A DNA stretch of 64,000 nt from CP2-2F sp034436355. Lineage in GTDB: Bacteria > Chloroflexota > Anaerolineae > Aggregatilineales > UBA2796. The translations under genes were made by a program, and so were the position numbers. Under the pieces are notes generated by a model. It worked only from the letters and a program-made list of their open reading frames with translations, was not told where the DNA came from and ran no database searches. Shown in pieces: positions 40,364 through 49,479 of the stretch (the first letter of the stretch is position 1; the number at the start of each line of letters is the position of its first letter). Location: the NCBI GenBank assembly GCA_034436355.1, contig DAOTVQ010000016.1, positions 94,994 through 158,993 on the forward strand. The letters are read 5' to 3'.

Positions 40364-43300
40364 ATGAGCAGCCACATTATGCCTGTGCCACAGATTGGGC
40401 TGAAGCCAATCAGCCTTTCTGCGGAAGAAGAAAGGCAGTTACTCGCCACACCACATCCCGAGGATGCCGCCGATTTATTCGCCACCGATCCCAATCCCGC
40501 TATTCACCGTCTGGGGCGTGTGGCACTGCGCCGCACGCCGCCCCACGCCGCCGATTATTTCACGTTGGGCGATCTGTGCGCGCAGCGCGCCCTTGAGGGC
40601 GAACGGCTGGTCATCCTTTATGTGGTGAAGGCGCTGCGCGCTTATAGGCGTGCAGCGCGGCTTGCCAACACGCCCGCTGATCAGGTGCTGGCAAACCTTG
40701 CTCAGGCAAACTTTGCCGCATGGGCAGTCAACAGCGCGCACAGCACGCCCAGCGCGCATAATATCGCGGTGGCGTTGTGGGCAGTTGCCGAAATACCTGT
40801 GGATCGGCTGAGCGACGAGACACGCACCGCCGCCCTCGAACTGACCAATTGGTACGCTGCTGCCTTGCGCGCTGCCGTGCCACCTGTGCCGCAGACACTC
40901 GGTGAGGATGCGCCGCGCTGGCTGGAAAGCCCCGCCGAAGGGCTGCTCAACGATCCCGCTCGCAATGATAATGCCTCTGAGGAGGACGAAGCCACCGAAG
41001 ATGACACTTCGGATGCTTCAGCCAGCCACAGCAGCCTAACCGCCGCGCCGCGCTCTGAGGATAAAATCGCCGATTTGCCCGCCTTCATTCCAGAGCGTTC
41101 TGCCAATGGTGAAGATTTTCAAAGTGGCGAGTTAATCGGGGAGCGCTACCGTGTGCGGAACATCCTCAGCGGCGGCATGGGCATCATTTACGTCTGCCTT
41201 GATGAACAGACCGAGACGTTGGTTGCCCTCAAGACCTTTCAAGCGCGCTACCTGAGCGATGAAACTGCCAAGCGCCGCTTTGAGAATGAGGCGCGCTTGT
41301 GGGTGGAGATGGATAAGCACCCGAATATTGTGCGCGCCCACAAAGTGGATTCCTTCGGCAAGAGCCGCCTGCGCGAGCGCCCACACATCATCTTGGAATA
41401 TGTGGGTGGCGCTGAAGGGTTAGGCAGCGATCTGCGTGGTTGGATCAAGCACAAACGCCTGACACCGCAGCTCAGTTTGGAGATCGCGCTTGGCATTTGC
41501 AGCGGAATGCTGCACGCCGTCAGCAAAAAGGCGGGCTTCGTCCACCGCGATCTGAAGCCTGCCAACATCCTTGTGCGGCAGGATATGGCTGCCAAAGTGA
41601 CCGATTTCGGGCTTGGGCGCGCCCTCGATAGTGCTACTGAATCGCAGGAGATGCCACGCCTGACGCCTGAACTGCTGCAACAGGTTGCCGATGAACGCCT
41701 GACCCAGCCGGGCAAAGTGATGGGGACATTGCTCTACATGGCGCCAGAGCAATACACACCGCGCTTGCAGCCGTTGGATGCCCGTGCCGATATTTTCGCC
41801 TTCGGCGTCATCCTCTATGAGATGTTGACGGGTATCCGTTTGTTCAGTGGCGCGGGGAGCATTCCAACGCTGCGCGAGATGCACAAACGCCCCATCCACT
41901 TTCCGCCACAGCTTAGCGATCAACTGCCCGCCGATCTATGTGATGTGGTGCTGCGCTGCCTTCGCCTAGACCGTGAGGCGCGTCCGCAGACGTGGCAGGC
42001 GCTCCGCACCGAGCTTGCCGCCTGCTATGAAGCGCTGGTCGGCACGCCGCCACAGCTAGAGAACAATCCCGTTGCCTTGCAGCGCGAAGAACTCATGGAC
42101 AAGGCATACAGCCTGACTGAACTCAAGCGCCCTGCAGATGCTTTGCCGATCTACGATCAGGCATTGGCGCTCGATCCGAACTCAGCATGGATTTGGGCGC
42201 GTAAAGCGCGTGTGCTGCGCTTGCTCAAACGCTTCCCTGAAGCACTGGCTGCCTTTGATCACGCCTTGCAGATTCAGCCCAACTTCACATGGGCATGGTA
42301 CAACAAGGGCATTGTGCTAGAACGCCTAGGGCAATATGAGGCAGCACAGGAGGCTTATAGTCGGGCAACTGCCCTCAATCCGCGTGATATTTGGGCGGAT
42401 CACAACCATGCGCGCCTGCTGCTGAGCCTTGGGCAGGCTCAAGAGGCACTCGCGCATATTCAGGCAGTCCTCGCCATTGATCCTGATCATGCCCAAAGCC
42501 ATGTCTTGCACGGGCGCATTTTGCTGAAGCTGCACCAGCCCAAGGCAGCCTTGGCAGCCTTTGACCGCGCCATTCAGCTTGATAACGAGTTAGGAGAAGC
42601 GCTGCTCGGGCGCGGTGAGGCGCTCAACGCCCTTAAGCGCAGCACAGATGCCATCAGCACCTTTTTGCGCGCCTCTCGCCTGATTCCAAGTGATGTTTCG
42701 GCGTGGCTGCGCCTTGCCGATGCTTACCTTGCCAGTGGCAACCTTCCCGAAGCGCTTTCAGCCCTTGAACAGGCAAAACGCCTGCGCCCTGATCACAAAG
42801 GCGTATGGCTGCGTTTGGGACGCGCCCTGTTTCATCATCAGCGCTATGATGAGGCACTGAACGCCTACGCGCAAATCTTGGCAAAACAGCCCGATTACCT
42901 GCCTGCCCTTGCAGGCAAAAGCCTTGTGTTGCTGGCGCAGAGCCGCTACACAGAAGCGCTTAGCCCCTTGCAAGCCTTGCTCGCCGCACACCCTGATGAT
43001 CCAGTTGTGCTGCTGCGGCTTGGTAACGCGTATTTGCGGAGTGGCGATGCTGAAAGCGCACTCACCGCCTTTGAGCGCATTCTGAGCAAGGGCAACGCTT
43101 CGGCGTGGGCATGGGCAAAACGCGCCCTCGCGCTGCGTGCGCTGCACCGCGCTGAGGAAGCCATCAGCAGTTGGCGGCGTGCGCTTGCCCTGAATCCTGC
43201 TCAGGCGTGGTACCGCACACAGCTTGCCGAACTCTTGGCGAAAACAGGGCAGGTTGATGCGGCGCTCAGCCTATTGGAAACACCTGAAACGGCTGAGGCA

Positions 43301-43987
43301 TTCGTGCTGCGAGCTGCTATCTTGCGCCGCCTGAAACGCTTTGATGAGGCGCTGCACGCCTATGATCAGGCAGTGGCGCTCAAGCCGAACTACGCTTGGG
43401 CGCACAATGGGCGTGGCGTCCTCTTAGAGCAACTCAGCAGGGTTCGCGCTGATGCGTCGTTGGTAGATGAGGCACTGGAAGCCTATGAACAGGCAATCGA
43501 ACATGCACCACACGTGGTTTGGTATCGCCTAAACTTAGCAGGGCTGCTACTGCGTTCTGGAAAAGCGGCAGAAGCGCTGCCCATCTGTGAAGAAGGCTTG
43601 GCAATTGCCGCAGGCAACCCGCGTTTGGCGGCGCGCCTGTGGGTGCAAAAAGGCAATGGGCTGCACCACTTGCACCGCTACGTAGAGGCGCTAGAGGCAT
43701 ATACCCAAGCACACACGCTTGTCCCTGATCTGCCCGGTGCCTGGGAAGGCGAAGGGCGGGCATATGCTGCGCTGGGCAAGCACTCAGAAGCGCTGAGCGC
43801 CTTGAAGCGTGCCACAGAGCTGAACCCTGAAAATGCTTGGTTCTGGTACAATTACGGCGAAATGCTGATCGAAAGTGGCAACTATCCAGAGGCAATCCGC
43901 GCTTTGAACCGCACGCTTGCCCTTAAGCCAAACCATCCCAAAGCAGCGCTAAAGCGTAACGAGGCACGCCTTAAGATCAGCCAATAA
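40364..43987 (+). CDS. Ser/Thr protein kinase with large C-terminal TPR array
   Basis: 1207 residues, no membrane helix. After a ~250-residue N-terminal region (helical, then acidic linker) comes a Hanks-type kinase: Gly loop LSGGMGIIYV, VALKTF (ATP Lys), HRDLKPANIL (~394, catalytic Asp), DFGLG (~414), GTLLYMAPEQY (~459). From ~575 to the end is a chain of about a dozen or more TPR units with the WAWYNKGIVLERLGQYEEA-like rhythm. It starts 9 nt after the Clp ATPase and is followed by an FHA protein, which would bind phospho-Thr products. This suggests one signalling unit. Confidence 0.93.
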   Translation: MSSHIMPVPQIGLKPISLSAEEERQLLATPHPEDAADLFATDPNPAIHRLGRVALRRTPPHAADYFTLGDLCAQRALEGERLVILYVVKALRAYRRAARLANTPADQVLANLAQANFAAWAVNSAHSTPSAHNIAVALWAVAEIPVDRLSDETRTAALELTNWYAAALRAAVPPVPQTLGEDAPRWLESPAEGLLNDPARNDNASEEDEATEDDTSDASASHSSLTAAPRSEDKIADLPAFIPERSANGEDFQSGELIGERYRVRNILSGGMGIIYVCLDEQTETLVALKTFQARYLSDETAKRRFENEARLWVEMDKHPNIVRAHKVDSFGKSRLRERPHIILEYVGGAEGLGSDLRGWIKHKRLTPQLSLEIALGICSGMLHAVSKKAGFVHRDLKPANILVRQDMAAKVTDFGLGRALDSATESQEMPRLTPELLQQVADERLTQPGKVMGTLLYMAPEQYTPRLQPLDARADIFAFGVILYEMLTGIRLFSGAGSIPTLREMHKRPIHFPPQLSDQLPADLCDVVLRCLRLDREARPQTWQALRTELAACYEALVGTPPQLENNPVALQREELMDKAYSLTELKRPADALPIYDQALALDPNSAWIWARKARVLRLLKRFPEALAAFDHALQIQPNFTWAWYNKGIVLERLGQYEAAQEAYSRATALNPRDIWADHNHARLLLSLGQAQEALAHIQAVLAIDPDHAQSHVLHGRILLKLHQPKAALAAFDRAIQLDNELGEALLGRGEALNALKRSTDAISTFLRASRLIPSDVSAWLRLADAYLASGNLPEALSALEQAKRLRPDHKGVWLRLGRALFHHQRYDEALNAYAQILAKQPDYLPALAGKSLVLLAQSRYTEALSPLQALLAAHPDDPVVLLRLGNAYLRSGDAESALTAFERILSKGNASAWAWAKRALALRALHRAEEAISSWRRALALNPAQAWYRTQLAELLAKTGQVDAALSLLETPETAEAFVLRAAILRRLKRFDEALHAYDQAVALKPNYAWAHNGRGVLLEQLSRVRADASLVDEALEAYEQAIEHAPHVVWYRLNLAGLLLRSGKAAEALPICEEGLAIAAGNPRLAARLWVQKGNGLHHLHRYVEALEAYTQAHTLVPDLPGAWEGEGRAYAALGKHSEALSALKRATELNPENAWFWYNYGEMLIESGNYPEAIRALNRTLALKPNHPKAALKRNEARLKISQ

Positions 43988-44015
43988 TCTACATTGTGGA
44001 GCGTTTGACACGCCT

Positions 44016-44393
44016 ATGACTCGCCCAACAGTCTCAATCACCTTTATGAGCGGACCGCTTGATGGCAAAACGCTGACGTGGGATGTGCCGAACGATGGCA
44101 GTGAGCTAACTATCGTCATTGGGCGCAACAACGGCTTGGATATCTCCATCTCCCACGATCAGCAAGTTTCGCGCATTCATGCCCATGTGATCTACGATCC
44201 GCGCACGGATCGCTTCTTCCTTGTGGATAAAAGGAGCCGCAACCATACCTTCGTAGGCAGCCGCCGCGAAAAGCTGGAGCCTGAGCAGCGCCATGAGATC
44301 CAATCCAATACCCTGTTTCAGGTTGGGCGCACGTGGCTGCGGATTGACGATACCGAGCTACCAAGCTCGGATGAGCTTGAGTCGGACTATTAG
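44016..44393 (+). CDS. FHA-domain protein
   Basis: 125 residues, one forkhead-associated domain that binds phosphothreonine peptides. Core motifs are IGRNNGLDI (GR), SHDQQVSRIHAHVIYD (S..H) and a late N in RSRNHTFVG. It lies 28 nt behind the kinase-TPR gene and six bases before the SDR gene. By proximity it should be a substrate-reader or partner of the kinase. Confidence 0.92.
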   Translation: MTRPTVSITFMSGPLDGKTLTWDVPNDGSELTIVIGRNNGLDISISHDQQVSRIHAHVIYDPRTDRFFLVDKRSRNHTFVGSRREKLEPEQRHEIQSNTLFQVGRTWLRIDDTELPSSDELESDY

Positions 44394-44399
44394 AACCCA

Positions 44400-45227
44400 A
44401 TGACGAAACGCTTTCAGGATAAAATTGCCATTGTGACGGGCGCTGGGCAAGGCATTGGTGAGGCGATTGCCCTACACCTTGCCGAGCAGGGCGCGCATAT
44501 CATCATTGCTGAGATCAACGCCGAGACTGCTGAACGGGCTGCCCAAAAAGTGGCAGCGCTCGGCGTTCAGGCGCGCACCTATGTGCTGGATGTGGGCGAT
44601 CAGAAGGCGGTGCAGGCGATGGTGGCTGAATCCGCCGCGCATTTCGGGCGGCTAGACATCCTCATCAACAATGCCGGCGTCAATGAGCGGGTGGACTTCA
44701 TGGACATCACGCCTGAACAGTGGCGCTGGCTGATGCACACCAACGTCGAAGGCTTATTCTTCACCTTGCAGGCAGTGGCGCGCCAGATGATCGCCCAAGT
44801 GCCAGAAGAAATCAGGGCGGCAGGGCGTGCGCCGCGCAGTTTCGGCAAAATTGTGAACCTATCCTCTGTGACGGGCAGGCGCGGCAGACCAAACGCGCCG
44901 CAGTATGCCGCCTCGAAAGCAGCCGTCATCAGCATTACGCAAAGCGCCGCACTGCGCCTAGCGCCCTATAACATCAACGTGAACGCCGTCTGCCCCGGCT
45001 TAGTCGAAACGCCTATGTGGGACTATATTGACCTGACCGAAGGGCAGCAGCGGCGCGGCTTGCCCAAAGGTGCTTGGTTGCAGCAGCGCGTGGATGAAAA
45101 AGTGCCGCTGCGCCGCCCTGCCACCTGCCAAGACGTGGCAGAGGTGGTCGCCTTTTTGTGCGCGCCCGAATCCGACTATCTGACAGGGCAAGCCCTTAAC
45201 ATTGATGGCGGCTATGAGATGGATTAG
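44400..45227 (+). CDS. short-chain dehydrogenase/reductase
   Basis: 275 residues, classical SDR. NAD(P) motif VTGAGQGIGEA (TGxxxGxG) near the N-terminus, LINNAGVNE, catalytic Ser in LSSVTGRRG, and YAASK with the catalytic Tyr and Lys; it ends with LTGQALNIDGGYEMD, typical of the FabG-like group. An Asp/Glu after strand 2 (IAEINAE) suggests NAD preference. The substrate is unknown. The last 14 nt overlap the start of the next gene. Confidence 0.9.
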   Translation: MTKRFQDKIAIVTGAGQGIGEAIALHLAEQGAHIIIAEINAETAERAAQKVAALGVQARTYVLDVGDQKAVQAMVAESAAHFGRLDILINNAGVNERVDFMDITPEQWRWLMHTNVEGLFFTLQAVARQMIAQVPEEIRAAGRAPRSFGKIVNLSSVTGRRGRPNAPQYAASKAAVISITQSAALRLAPYNINVNAVCPGLVETPMWDYIDLTEGQQRRGLPKGAWLQQRVDEKVPLRRPATCQDVAEVVAFLCAPESDYLTGQALNIDGGYEMD

Positions 45228-46173
45228 CCTGACGCTGATCGGCGCGCTGCTGATCAGTAATGCCGCCACACCGATCAGCCGCGCCCGCCCTGTGGTGCGT
45301 CCGCTGCTGGCATGGAGTCCGACGGCTGACCTGATCGCGTTGAGCGAGGCAGATCAGGTCATGTTATACAGCCTCTCTGCCGATCTAAGCGCGTGGGAAC
45401 TTCAGGCAACGCTCAATGGCGAAGGCGCAGCGCTCAGCGCGTTGGCGTGGCAGCCGCAAGGTGAGGCGCTTGCCGCCGGCGATGTTGAAGGGCGCTTGTT
45501 CCTGTGGACTCTGCCTGATCTGGCGCGCCAACACACACAGGCGCACAGCGCACCGATCCGCGCTCTGGCATGGCAGGCTGAGGGCGCGCTGATCGCCGCC
45601 GCCGATCTCGATTTGCTCTCGGTGTGGGAAGCCCAGCCGCTTATCCTGCTGCATACTTGGGCAAGTGAGGGCATCATCACGGCGTTGGCGTGGCACGCCG
45701 ATCTGCTTGCTGTTGGCGGCGCACAGCGCGGCACCTATGAGCAGGGCTACTTGGCGCTGCACGATCAATTCGGCGCGCTTGTCGAGCGCTACAGCGCTGA
45801 AATGCGCGCACCATTTAGCCTGCAAAGTTTGCCTGATTCGCAAATCGGCATCGGCACGCCTTTTGATGTGTTCCTCTGGCAGCCGCGCACGGGCACCTAC
45901 ACGCCGCTCTATCTGCCCTTCACCGAAGGCGAATCGGCTGCGCTCGCCGTATGGAGTTCACATGGTGAGCAGGCGTTAGTGGCGCTTGGCAGTCGCCTGC
46001 TCTGCTTTGCGGAAGGCGCGCCAAACGGCGCGATCAGCGTGGCGCTGCCTGTGGTGGCTGCCGCGTGGCGCGCTGATGGCGACTATGCCGCGCTGTTAGC
46101 AGAGGATGGCGCGCTGAGCATCCTTGCGGCGGCAACTTGTACACCACAAGCAACCTTGAGGGCAGCACCGTGA
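45214..46173 (+). CDS. secreted WD40-like beta-propeller protein
   Basis: 319 residues. An N-terminal signal peptide (MRWISLTLIGALLISNAA) is followed by WD40-like blades: LLAWSPTADLIALSEADQVMLY, LSALAWQPQGEALAAGDVEG, IRALAWQAEGALIAAADLD, ITALAWHADLLAVGGAQ and a last VAAAWRADGDYAALLAEDG. The C-terminal part ends with a Cys-containing strand. Probably a protein or ligand docking propeller outside the membrane. ATG 45214 overlaps the SDR gene; its own stop overlaps the next GTG (GTGA), so it is coupled to the penicillin-binding-protein homologue. Confidence 0.8.
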   Translation: MRWISLTLIGALLISNAATPISRARPVVRPLLAWSPTADLIALSEADQVMLYSLSADLSAWELQATLNGEGAALSALAWQPQGEALAAGDVEGRLFLWTLPDLARQHTQAHSAPIRALAWQAEGALIAAADLDLLSVWEAQPLILLHTWASEGIITALAWHADLLAVGGAQRGTYEQGYLALHDQFGALVERYSAEMRAPFSLQSLPDSQIGIGTPFDVFLWQPRTGTYTPLYLPFTEGESAALAVWSSHGEQALVALGSRLLCFAEGAPNGAISVALPVVAAAWRADGDYAALLAEDGALSILAAATCTPQATLRAAP

Positions 46174-47630
46174 GTGGGCGTATTCGGAACGTGGCGGTTG
46201 GCAGCCTAATCGCTTTCCTAATTGTGGCGATCAGCTTAACCTATTGGAGTGTGATCGCTCGTGACGATCTGCGTGCGCGAGAGGACAATCCGCGCCGCTT
46301 GGAAGACGAGCGTGCCATTGTGCGCGGCGGCATTTTTGATCGGAATATGGTGGCGTTAGCACGCTCCGAGCCAATGGTGCGTCTGCCATCGGGCAGAATG
46401 GCACATCGGCGCGTTTATCCGCAGGCTTCAACCTTCAGCGCCACAGGCTACTACAGCCTGACTTATGGCAGCAGCGGTGCGGAATTTGCCTTTGATCGCG
46501 CTTTGCGCGGCGCAGCGCGCACCGATGTTTGGGCGGCAGCTTTGGGTGAGGCGCTTAACCGTCCACCGTTAGGTGACGATCTACGCCTGACCATTGATGC
46601 GCGCTTGCAGCAGGTAGCAACCACAGCCTTTGGTGAACGGCGCGGTGCGGCAATTGTGCTAGAAGTGCCAAGTGGTGCGGTGTGGGCGCTCTTTAGCACG
46701 CCGATCTATGATCCAAACACGCTGGATGCCGATTGGGAAACGCTGCGAAACGATCCCGCCGCGCCGCTGGTCAATCGCGCCTTGCAGGGCATTTATCAGC
46801 CCGGCGGCGCGCTGCAAAGCGTGATCTACTCGGCACTGTTGGCGAACCCTGCCCTTCAGCCGCAAGACTTCCGCACGGCGGCTGTGCCACTGCGCCTGAA
46901 TGACCTGACCGTGCGCTGCGTGTTGGAAATTAACACACCCGTTGACTCGTTGCAGGCTGCCTTTGTGCGCGGCTGCCCCGCCCTCTTTGCCGAATTCGCC
47001 GAGAGCTATCCCGCCGAAGTGCAAGAGAAGATCGCTGCCTTTGGCTTGCTGGGTGCGCCGTCCCTGAGTGGCTATCCGAGCGCGGCGGCGCGCCCTGCCA
47101 CGCCGCTAGGTGAACTCAGCAGCGCGGATGAGCGCCGTTTGGCAGGTGTTGGGCAAGCTGACCTAACCGTCACACCGTTGCAAATGGCAATTGTAGCGGG
47201 CGGCATTGCCAATTATGGCAACCTGATCACGCCCTACATTGCCGATGCCTTGCGCGCACCCAACGCCGAACTATGGGAGCTGCTGCCGCGCACCCTGTTA
47301 GAGCGCGCCGCCACTACCCGCGAATCGGCAGAGCGCATCCGCGCCGCCTTGCGAGAGTCTGCCCTGAACGGCAGCGCACGCGCCGCCAACGTGCCTGATC
47401 TGCCGCCAGAGGCAACGCTCTATGCACACGCCAGCCTCGCCTTTTCCGGCGAAGGGCAAAATGGCTGGCTGATCGGCTTTGTGGAACTGCCCGACGGACG
47501 TTCGCTGGCAGCCGCAGTGTTGGTTGAAGACGTACAGAACGTCCATGAGGCGGCGCGCATCGGCGGCGAACTGCTGGCGCACGCGGCACGGTTCGCCCTC
47601 GCTGAGCCTCCATCTATCCAAAGTGAGTGA
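46170..47630 (+). CDS. penicillin-binding protein homologue without catalytic residues (pseudo-transpeptidase)
   Basis: 486 residues, one N-terminal membrane helix, then a PBP dimerisation part (RGGIFDRNMVALARS) and a transpeptidase fold (LRLTIDARLQQVA, GAAIVLEVPSGAVWALFSTP, VGQADLTVTPLQMAIVAGG). This is the FtsI/PbpA layout. All three catalytic motifs are lost: the SxxK motif after YQPG reads GALQ (213-216), the SxN position reads GCP (268-270) and the KTG position reads YAHA (418-421). It should fold but not cross-link; a scaffold, regulator or beta-lactam-insensitive partner is possible. Its context with kinase and FHA genes recalls actinobacterial pbpA/pknAB/fha clusters. GTG start at 46170 with GAGG upstream. 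Confidence 0.85.
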   Translation: MSGRIRNVAVGSLIAFLIVAISLTYWSVIARDDLRAREDNPRRLEDERAIVRGGIFDRNMVALARSEPMVRLPSGRMAHRRVYPQASTFSATGYYSLTYGSSGAEFAFDRALRGAARTDVWAAALGEALNRPPLGDDLRLTIDARLQQVATTAFGERRGAAIVLEVPSGAVWALFSTPIYDPNTLDADWETLRNDPAAPLVNRALQGIYQPGGALQSVIYSALLANPALQPQDFRTAAVPLRLNDLTVRCVLEINTPVDSLQAAFVRGCPALFAEFAESYPAEVQEKIAAFGLLGAPSLSGYPSAAARPATPLGELSSADERRLAGVGQADLTVTPLQMAIVAGGIANYGNLITPYIADALRAPNAELWELLPRTLLERAATTRESAERIRAALRESALNGSARAANVPDLPPEATLYAHASLAFSGEGQNGWLIGFVELPDGRSLAAAVLVEDVQNVHEAARIGGELLAHAARFALAEPPSIQSE

Positions 47631-47632
47631 GT

Positions 47633-49477
47633 ATGCCTTATTTCATCGGTATTGACGGCGGCGGCACAAGCACAAAATTTGCGCTTGTGGACGCCAACTT
47701 AACCCTTCTAAGCAGCGCCGAAAGTGGCAGCGGTAATCCGAACATCGTTGGGCTAGAGGCAGCGCGGGCTGCCCTGCACGAGGGTGTGTTGGCGGTCTTG
47801 CAGGCGGCTAACCTGTCTCTAGGTGATCTGAGCGGTATTGGTGCAGGGCTGGCAGGCTTAGATCGTCCTGCTGATCATGCGCGCTTTCATGAATTGTTTG
47901 CGGCACTCTTTCCAAACATACCCGTGGTGCTGGATAATGACGCGGTGCCAGTTTTGTATGCGGCTTCTGGGCGCGCCTTTGGCATTGTGACCATCAGCGG
48001 CACTGGCATGATCGCGCTCGGCGTCAATGATCAAGGGCAGCGCAGCCGCGCCGGCGGGTGGGGACACTATGTGGATCGCGGTAGTGGCTATGTGATCGCA
48101 CGCGACGCCTTGCAAGCGCTCTTTAGCGCCTATGATCGCGCTGAGGACTCAGCGCTTGGGGCAGCAGTGCTTGCCAAACTTGGCTTGGCGGCTATCCCTG
48201 ATCTGGTCAGTTGGCTGTATGCGCCTGAGCGCCGCGTGAATGACGTTGCCGCCCTTGCTGCTGAAGTCGTTTACGCCGCCGAGATGGGCGATCTAATGGC
48301 GATCCGCATCCTGAGTGATGCTGCCCAAGCGTTGGCAGATGCAGCAGCAAGCGTTGCCAAACGGCTCAACTTTGGCAACCAGCCTTTTCCCGTTGTGCGT
48401 TCGGGCAGTTTGTTAACCCGTGCGCCGATCCTGCGCCACTTGTTCGCGGAAATCCTGCACAGCCTTTACCCACAGGCGTATGTTGTTCACGCCGAACACA
48501 GCGCGCAAATCGGTGCGGCACTGATGAGCATGGCGGCACAAGGTGTGGCATTTCCGCCGCCGCAGCCCGCTGATCCTGATCGTGGTCGCCTGCCGCCACG
48601 CCGCGCCACAGAGCGCCGCCACCTGCTCACCTATAACGGTCACCGCCGCCCAACGCTAGACTTCCTGACTGCTATGAATATCGAAGATGGGCGTATTCCG
48701 CACCTGATGCAGCCGCTTTTGCCCAACCTTGCCGCGCTGATCGAGGCTGCTGCGGCGCGCTTTAAGCAGGGCGGACGCCTGATCTACGTTGGCGCCGGCA
48801 CCTCAGGGCGGCTTGCCGTGCTAGATGCTGCCGAATGCATTCCAACTTTTAGCACAACAGCAGATCAGGTGGTTGCGGTGCTGGCAGGCGGTGCGGCTGC
48901 CTTTACGCAGGCGGTGGAAGGCGCAGAAGATGATGCTGAAGGCGGTGCAGCAGCAATGGCAGCTCTGAACGTTGGTGCCTTGGACACAGTGATCGGCATC
49001 GCGGCAAGTGGCGGCACGCCCTTTGTGATCGGCGCGTTAGAGGCGGCTAACGCACGCGGTGCGCTGACGGGCTGCATCGTCAATGTGGTAGACTCACCCA
49101 TTGCGGCGCGTGCGGCACACCCAATCTGCATCCCGACGGGTGCAGAAGCCCTGATGGGATCAACGCGGCTGAAGGCAGGCACGGCGCAAAAACTCGCCCT
49201 GAACATGCTCTCGACAGGCATTATGCTGCGCGTCGGGCGCATCTACGAAAACCTGATGACCGATATGCGTGCCGCCAATATCAAACTGCGCGAGCGCGCC
49301 GCCGTGATCGTGGCGGAAGCGGCTGCTCTGGATTTGGCACAGGCGCGAGAGGTGCTGCACGCCTGTGATGGTGAGATAAAGACGGCAATCGTGGCAGCGC
49401 GCCTGAATCTTACACCAGAGGCGGCACGTGCACGTTTGGCTGCCGCCAATGGTGATTTGGGCGTGCTGCTTGGCTGA
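47633..49477 (+). CDS. murQ: bifunctional N-acetylmuramate kinase-MurNAc-6-P etherase (MurK-MurQ fusion)
   Basis: 614 residues. Residues 1-~315 are a BadF/BcrAD-type sugar kinase (IGIDGGGTSTKFALVDANL, phosphate 2 VTISGTGMIALGV with DRGSGYVIARD) as in N-acetylglucosamine/MurNAc kinases. Residues ~325-614 are a MurQ etherase with YVGAGTSGRLAVLDAAE (catalytic Glu401), AVEGAEDD, GIAASGGTPFVIGAL and GSTRLKAGTAQKLALNML. Together they would phosphorylate MurNAc and split off lactate, giving GlcNAc-6-P for re-use: cell-wall recycling. ATG 47633 overlaps the end of the PBP-like gene region by spacing of 2 nt, so they are co-transcribed. Confidence 0.93.
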   Translation: MPYFIGIDGGGTSTKFALVDANLTLLSSAESGSGNPNIVGLEAARAALHEGVLAVLQAANLSLGDLSGIGAGLAGLDRPADHARFHELFAALFPNIPVVLDNDAVPVLYAASGRAFGIVTISGTGMIALGVNDQGQRSRAGGWGHYVDRGSGYVIARDALQALFSAYDRAEDSALGAAVLAKLGLAAIPDLVSWLYAPERRVNDVAALAAEVVYAAEMGDLMAIRILSDAAQALADAAASVAKRLNFGNQPFPVVRSGSLLTRAPILRHLFAEILHSLYPQAYVVHAEHSAQIGAALMSMAAQGVAFPPPQPADPDRGRLPPRRATERRHLLTYNGHRRPTLDFLTAMNIEDGRIPHLMQPLLPNLAALIEAAAARFKQGGRLIYVGAGTSGRLAVLDAAECIPTFSTTADQVVAVLAGGAAAFTQAVEGAEDDAEGGAAAMAALNVGALDTVIGIAASGGTPFVIGALEAANARGALTGCIVNVVDSPIAARAAHPICIPTGAEALMGSTRLKAGTAQKLALNMLSTGIMLRVGRIYENLMTDMRAANIKLRERAAVIVAEAAALDLAQAREVLHACDGEIKTAIVAARLNLTPEAARARLAAANGDLGVLLG

Positions 49478-49479
49478 AC

